Shown here: positions 60,108 to 64,000 of the stretch, piece by piece | How the letters are laid out: each line of letters opens with the position of its first letter | Position numbering within the stretch: position 1 is the first letter of the stretch | Position numbers and translations under genes: made by a program | Source: Cryobacterium sp. Y29 | GTDB lineage: Bacteria; Actinomycetota; Actinomycetes; Actinomycetales; Microbacteriaceae | DNA length: 64,000 nucleotides | Assembly (NCBI RefSeq): GCF_002929825.1 | Contig: NZ_PJJN01000035.1 | Span: 1 to 64,000, forward strand | Direction: 5' to 3' | The notes under the pieces: generated by a model | Databases searched by the model: none | What the model saw: only the letters and a program-made list of their open reading frames with translations | What the model was told of the DNA's origin: nothing

Positions 60108-62249
60108 GTGCACGGAATTGTCGTCTACAGCTCGGGCCAACCGGCCGAGGGCATTGCCGTTACCAATGGCCATCACGTTACCCAGACCGACGCCTCCGGC
60201 CTGTTCGCCCTGCCCGATGAAGGTTCCTTCGTCGTCATCACCCGGCCAACGGGCCATACCGCGACACCGTGGTGGTACCCGGTTCCGGCAAACCACGAAA
60301 CCCAGATTCGTTTCGAACTCCTGTCGATGCCGCAGTCTCTTCCGTACGAGTTTGTGCACCTCACGGACACTCATATGACGGTCCCGCAGGACGCGACGGA
60401 AGCGGATGACACTGGCTCAGGCCTCTACCGCGAAGGAAGCCTTCCCGGCCAAGTCCGTGATTTCCTCACCCGGCTACCGGAGTACGCCCCGAACGCGCAG
60501 AGTATCTTCGTTACGGGTGACCTCGTCGACCACGGCGTTACTGAGGAATACGAAGCGTACGTTGACGTGCTGACGTCGAGCCCGGTACCCGTGCACCTCA
60601 TTCCCGGAAACCACGACCATATGAACGGGCGCCACGGCGCCATCATCAGCCGCAATAACTATCTCACCAATGATGGAACGCCCGAGCTGTATGAACGCTA
60701 CTTCGGGCCACGTTGGTATAGCTTCGATGTCGCGGGGCTGCATGTGGTCACACTCGATTGGCACACCCATGAGCTCGGTATCGACCACGAGGCGCAGAAC
60801 GCCTGGGTGCGGGCAGACCTTCAGCTTCGGCCAGAGGGCAGCCCATGGATTTTACTGTTCCATGACCAGCCGAATTTCTCCATCATCGAGCAGCTGCCGT
60901 GGTTGCCCAAGGCAACCTTTTCGGGCCATTGGCACACGTCGAGAGTCGTCGAGGTTGACGGTACGCTGCACGTAAACAGCCCCACCACGTTCTTCGCAAG
61001 CCTCGACTACAGTCCGCCGGCCTACCGTCTTGTCACCTGGGACGGCGAGAACATCACGTTAAAGACGCAGACGCTGCTGACCGTTCCCGTCCCCGACGTC
61101 CTCGGCGATGTTGCTACGTCGACTTTTGCGGCAAAGAGCACGCCGTCGGACAATTCGGCCGTGCTCTGGCGGGCCGAACTCGGTGGCGCCGGCCATCGGC
61201 AGCGTGCATCCGTTGACGGCGACCTCGTTCTCGCTGGCGGCCAGATCGAGGATCGTGCGGCCGGGACAGTGGAGGCCTTCGATCTGGCCACCGGGGCGCT
61301 GGTCTGGCAAGCACACACGGCTTCGGCAGTGAAGACGACGCCTGCCGCCACTTTGAACGTTGTCGTGGCTGCTGAGGTGAGCGGCGACCTGACCGGGTTT
61401 GATCGCACCACCGGAGAGGTCATCTGGACCTTGAAATCGAGCGATCCGCTGCGCCGGTTCGCCTGGGGCAGCCCAACGGTTGCCAACGGAGTGGTCTACC
61501 TCGGCGACCAGTCCGACTTGCGAGCCGTGGACATCCGCACCGGAGAAGTGATCTGGCGTCGCACCGACCTTTCGCCGCATCACAACCTCGTGAACCACTC
61601 AGCCCCGCTGCTGATCGATGATCTGTTGGTCATGGGATTCTGGCCCACGCCCGAGCATCCAATAGGTCTGAACGCTCAAACGGGCGAGTCGGTGTGGAAC
61701 CGGGCCGGCTGGGACGGCACGGATCCCTTCCTTGCGCTCAAGCGGATGCTCATCATGGGCACGGCCAGCTACGATCCACAAACTGACACGGTAATTATGC
61801 CGGCGTTTGGCAGCACCGCGCGCGTGAATCGGGCCACAGGCGCAACGATGTGGACGCAGCCGCACCAGGGCGGATTCAGTCCGGCTACGCCGGTCATCAC
61901 GGATGCGGGATACATCATTACGGTCACGGGGCATGGTCTGCGGCTGCTCCAGCGCGAAACTGGCGACACGTTATGGGATCTGCCGATCGCAGGTTCCGCC
62001 CCCTTCCCGATGGCGTCCTATACAAAAATCCCGCACCCCGTTATCGCAGCACCAATCCTGGTCGAGCAGCACTTGGTACTGCCCGGACTTGACGGCATCG
62101 TGCGGCGGATCGACCTTGAAGGCAAGCTGATCGGGCAGACTCAACTCGCGTCACCGATCGCCGCAGGTCTCGTGGACGCAGGTGACCGGCTCATTGCTGT
62201 TGGCGTCGACGGCAACGTGCTTGCTTTGTCAAAGGACATTGCGTTATGA
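60108..62249 (+). CDS. Metallophosphoesterase fused to PQQ-type beta-propeller
   Basis: A 713-residue three-part protein. Residues 1-75 are a beta-sandwich (calcineurin-like N-terminal type, QPAEGIAVTNGHHVTQTDAS). Residues 80-300 are a metallophosphoesterase with all metal motifs: D87-x-H89 in LTDTHM, GDLVD (137-141), GNHD (167-170), His252 in FHDQP and GHWH (273-276). Residues 345-713 form a PQQ/WD-like propeller of repeated blades (GTVEAFDLATGALVWQA, GFDRTTGEVIWTL, AVDIRTGEVIWRR). No signal peptide is seen, so it acts in the cytosol. GTG start at 60108. It is coupled to the ABC permease gene by an ATGA overlap. A phosphodiester of a sugar or glycerol is a plausible substrate. Confidence 0.85.
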   Translation: MHGIVVYSSGQPAEGIAVTNGHHVTQTDASGLFALPDEGSFVVITRPTGHTATPWWYPVPANHETQIRFELLSMPQSLPYEFVHLTDTHMTVPQDATEADDTGSGLYREGSLPGQVRDFLTRLPEYAPNAQSIFVTGDLVDHGVTEEYEAYVDVLTSSPVPVHLIPGNHDHMNGRHGAIISRNNYLTNDGTPELYERYFGPRWYSFDVAGLHVVTLDWHTHELGIDHEAQNAWVRADLQLRPEGSPWILLFHDQPNFSIIEQLPWLPKATFSGHWHTSRVVEVDGTLHVNSPTTFFASLDYSPPAYRLVTWDGENITLKTQTLLTVPVPDVLGDVATSTFAAKSTPSDNSAVLWRAELGGAGHRQRASVDGDLVLAGGQIEDRAAGTVEAFDLATGALVWQAHTASAVKTTPAATLNVVVAAEVSGDLTGFDRTTGEVIWTLKSSDPLRRFAWGSPTVANGVVYLGDQSDLRAVDIRTGEVIWRRTDLSPHHNLVNHSAPLLIDDLLVMGFWPTPEHPIGLNAQTGESVWNRAGWDGTDPFLALKRMLIMGTASYDPQTDTVIMPAFGSTARVNRATGATMWTQPHQGGFSPATPVITDAGYIITVTGHGLRLLQRETGDTLWDLPIAGSAPFPMASYTKIPHPVIAAPILVEQHLVLPGLDGIVRRIDLEGKLIGQTQLASPIAAGLVDAGDRLIAVGVDGNVLALSKDIAL

Positions 62250-63175
62250 CGACTCTCCTGCGCGACGAGAAAATTGTCATCGCTGCTCGCCTCCCTGCAC
62301 AGCCGTTGCGGCGTTCACGTACGAATCTTGTTCCCGCACTATTTCTTCTGCCAGCCGGAATCGGTATCGGTACCTTTGTGATCGTTCCTGCCGTGTTGTC
62401 GCTCGCGGCGAGTTTCTTCTCGGTGCCGCTGACCGGCGGCGCGTGGACCTGGGTGGGCCTGGCCAACTACGAACATGTTCTTACCGACGCTGCCGTACTG
62501 CAGGCCATCGGAAACACGCTCGTGTATTCCGTGATCACGATCGTGCCCAGCCTCGGGATCGGTCTGTGCCTAGCGCTGCTTGCAAATTCTGTGGCGCGAG
62601 GGCGCGCCTTCGTGCGAACCGCATTGTTTTTGCCGATGACGGCCAACCTCGTGGCCATGGCGGTCGTGTTTCGTTGGCTCTTTGCATTCCAGGGCGGGTT
62701 CATCAACCAAGTGCTGGGGTTCGCCGGATTTGGAGCGGTCAACTGGCTCGGCGACACGAGTACGTCGCTGCTGACCTTGGCCATGGTTGGCGTGTGGCGG
62801 AGCGCATCGTTTAGCATGATGATCTTCTTCGCTGGGCTGGCCACCGTCCCTGGCACCATCCACGAGGCCACCAGGGCCGAGGGCATCCGTGGCTGGACAA
62901 AACTCACCCGCATCACGCTGCCCATAATGAAACCGACCGTAGTCTTCGCCACTGTCGTTGCCGTACTTGGCTCGATACAGGTTTTCGACACCGTCAATGT
63001 CATGACGCAGGGTGGTCCGCAGGGGGCCAGCGAAACGATTCTCACCATGACCTGGAAACTTGGTTTTGGCTACTTCGATCTCGGGGCCGCGTCCGCGCTG
63101 TCCTTCCTGCTTCTCGTCGTGCTCGTAGGCATCGGACTCATCCAACGTCGCGTACTCGCAGGAGGTCACAAATGA
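62246..63175 (+). CDS. Sugar ABC transporter permease (MalF/UgpA-like)
   Basis: A 309-residue protein with six spans after a short cytosolic N-terminus. The EAA-type loop is IHEATRAEGIRGWTKLTRIT (about 206-225), and GGPQGASETILTMTWKLGF near the C-terminus is typical of UgpA/MalF-type permeases. The start overlaps the stop of the phosphoesterase gene (ATGA), so translation is coupled, a strong sign that enzyme and importer work together. Glycerophosphodiester importers (UgpA-type) have this sequence style. Confidence 0.93.
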   Translation: MTTLLRDEKIVIAARLPAQPLRRSRTNLVPALFLLPAGIGIGTFVIVPAVLSLAASFFSVPLTGGAWTWVGLANYEHVLTDAAVLQAIGNTLVYSVITIVPSLGIGLCLALLANSVARGRAFVRTALFLPMTANLVAMAVVFRWLFAFQGGFINQVLGFAGFGAVNWLGDTSTSLLTLAMVGVWRSASFSMMIFFAGLATVPGTIHEATRAEGIRGWTKLTRITLPIMKPTVVFATVVAVLGSIQVFDTVNVMTQGGPQGASETILTMTWKLGFGYFDLGAASALSFLLLVVLVGIGLIQRRVLAGGHK

Positions 63176-63993
63176 TTCACGTGGTGCGAGCCGGACGATG
63201 GCTGGTGATTACCCTGGCCGTTCTAGTGTCGCTCTTCCCCTTTTACTGGATGCTGCGGACCGCCGTTTCTCCCGCCGACGAGGTGTTCTTTGACGGCATC
63301 TCGCTCATCCCTACGAGCTTTGATTGGTCGAATTTCGCCCGAGCCTGGACAGAAGCCAATCTTGGCCAAGCGATTCTCATCGGTTCTGTCATGACACTGT
63401 CAATCCTGGCGCTCCAGCTCATCACCTGCATTCCCGCCGCTTATGTGCTCGCCAAAGTTCGCATGCGCGGAAAAGGCGTCGCCCTGGCGATCGTTATCGG
63501 CTGTTTACTCGTCCCTGGGCAGGTCAGTTTGATTCCCATCTTCATCGGAATCAACAGCATCGGCCTGGCCGACTCTCTCCCCGGACTCGTTTTGCCCTAT
63601 ATGACCAGCGCGTTCGGGATCTTTCTCCTCCGACAGCAGATGATGGCCATTCCCGATTCCCTCATGGACGCGGCACGCACCGACGGACTAGGGCACTTCC
63701 GAACTCTCCGAAACGTGGTCGTTCCCATGGCTGCACCCGGCATCGCCGCCTTCAGCGTCTTCTCTGTCTTCACCCACTGGAACGACTACATGTGGCCGCT
63801 CCTCATCGCCCGCAGCCCCGACCTTGCCACCCCGCCCCTCGCCCTTGCACTCTTTCAACAAGCTGACGCGGGGTTCGACTACTCCGCACTCGCAGCAGGT
63901 GCCGCAATCGTGACCGCACCTGTGATCGTTCTCTTTCTCATCGCGCAGAAGCGGTTCGTTCAAGGCATGAGCGGAGCGGAGATTCCAGGATAA
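63172..63993 (+). CDS. Sugar ABC transporter permease (MalG/UgpE-like)
   Basis: A 273-residue protein with six spans. The EAA loop reads LMDAARTDGLGHFRTLRNVV (about 164-183). FPFYWMLRTAVSPADEVFFD, GCLLVPGQVSLIPIFIG and HWNDYMWPLLIARSP are standard. It overlaps the previous gene by four bases (ATGA). The window ends seven bases after its stop. A binding-protein gene, and possibly an ATPase gene, should follow outside the window. Confidence 0.93.
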   Translation: MIHVVRAGRWLVITLAVLVSLFPFYWMLRTAVSPADEVFFDGISLIPTSFDWSNFARAWTEANLGQAILIGSVMTLSILALQLITCIPAAYVLAKVRMRGKGVALAIVIGCLLVPGQVSLIPIFIGINSIGLADSLPGLVLPYMTSAFGIFLLRQQMMAIPDSLMDAARTDGLGHFRTLRNVVVPMAAPGIAAFSVFSVFTHWNDYMWPLLIARSPDLATPPLALALFQQADAGFDYSALAAGAAIVTAPVIVLFLIAQKRFVQGMSGAEIPG

Positions 63994-64000
63994 CCACGCG

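Noticed and set aside
1..64000. CRISPR array
   Set aside because: No regularly spaced 25-40-base repeats were seen. The only short tandem arrays are the 9-bp repeat at 57712 and the CGAGRT cluster at 17746.

Overview
The window is high-GC DNA with the gene content of a Gram-positive actinobacterium. The signs are purine-rich Shine-Dalgarno sites with frequent GTG starts, an FmdB/FmdA/AmiS cluster, a GPGG-motif small membrane protein, DUF5058 and actinobacterial IS3, IS30 and IS110 elements. The family Microbacteriaceae (for example Cryobacterium or a relative) is an inference from overall protein flavour, not a search result.

Bases 1-18400 are an accessory, partly decayed mobile region. It starts with the right end of an IS3-family element and a small HEAT-like gene. 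A MobF relaxase/helicase follows (1102-4629) with inverted repeats just upstream, then four short cargo genes, one a long charged repeat protein. Next come an SRPBCC protein, debris of an Mrr-like gene, a zinc-ribbon gene with a nonsense codon and an IS30 fragment. The most interesting gene here is a single large SF2 helicase with a C-terminal PD-(D/E)xK-like nuclease motif (10060-12564). After it lie a two-gene unknown operon, a leucine-rich-variant repeat gene broken by two frameshifts and bracketed by IS3 debris, a cluster of CGAGRT repeats, a tRNA 3'-end fragment and an excisionase-like gene. Together these look like the edge of an integrative element.

Bases 19000-36600 mix catabolic genes with insertion debris. 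They hold a zinc alcohol dehydrogenase, a degenerate IS3 copy, a membrane transporter with an imidazolonepropionase-like amidohydrolase, and a GntP permease / IclR / tartrate (D-malate) dehydrogenase unit. After these come a GPGG small membrane protein, an IS110 fragment, a FUSC-type transporter, a TerC exporter behind a candidate Mn2+ riboswitch, a YnfA protein, a nearly complete IS110 and a complete-length IS3 element whose orfA is frameshifted.

Bases 36900-64000 are a run of nutrient-scavenging modules. A sugar-type ABC operon lacks its ATPase. An amide module (AmiS, FmdB, FmdA, AmiC-like sensor) carries a leftover C-terminus of a second formamidase and a deleted MarR gene. A thiamine-related pair of convergent operons (SDR plus flavin monooxygenase facing a ThiXYZ-type ABC transporter) has a TPP riboswitch in front of each side. 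A four-gene hydrolase/DUF5058 operon lies opposite an Lrp-type regulator and an amidase. Decayed PAP2 and DedA genes follow, and the window ends in an RpiR regulator, a phosphoesterase/beta-propeller fusion and two sugar ABC permeases running to the right edge.

The best candidates for undescribed biology are the TPP-controlled SDR/monooxygenase operon, the single-protein helicase-nuclease in the mobile region, and the cytosolic phosphoesterase-propeller fused into a sugar ABC operon. Many genes here carry single-base frameshifts, several in homopolymer runs, so sequencing error should be excluded before these are treated as biological decay.
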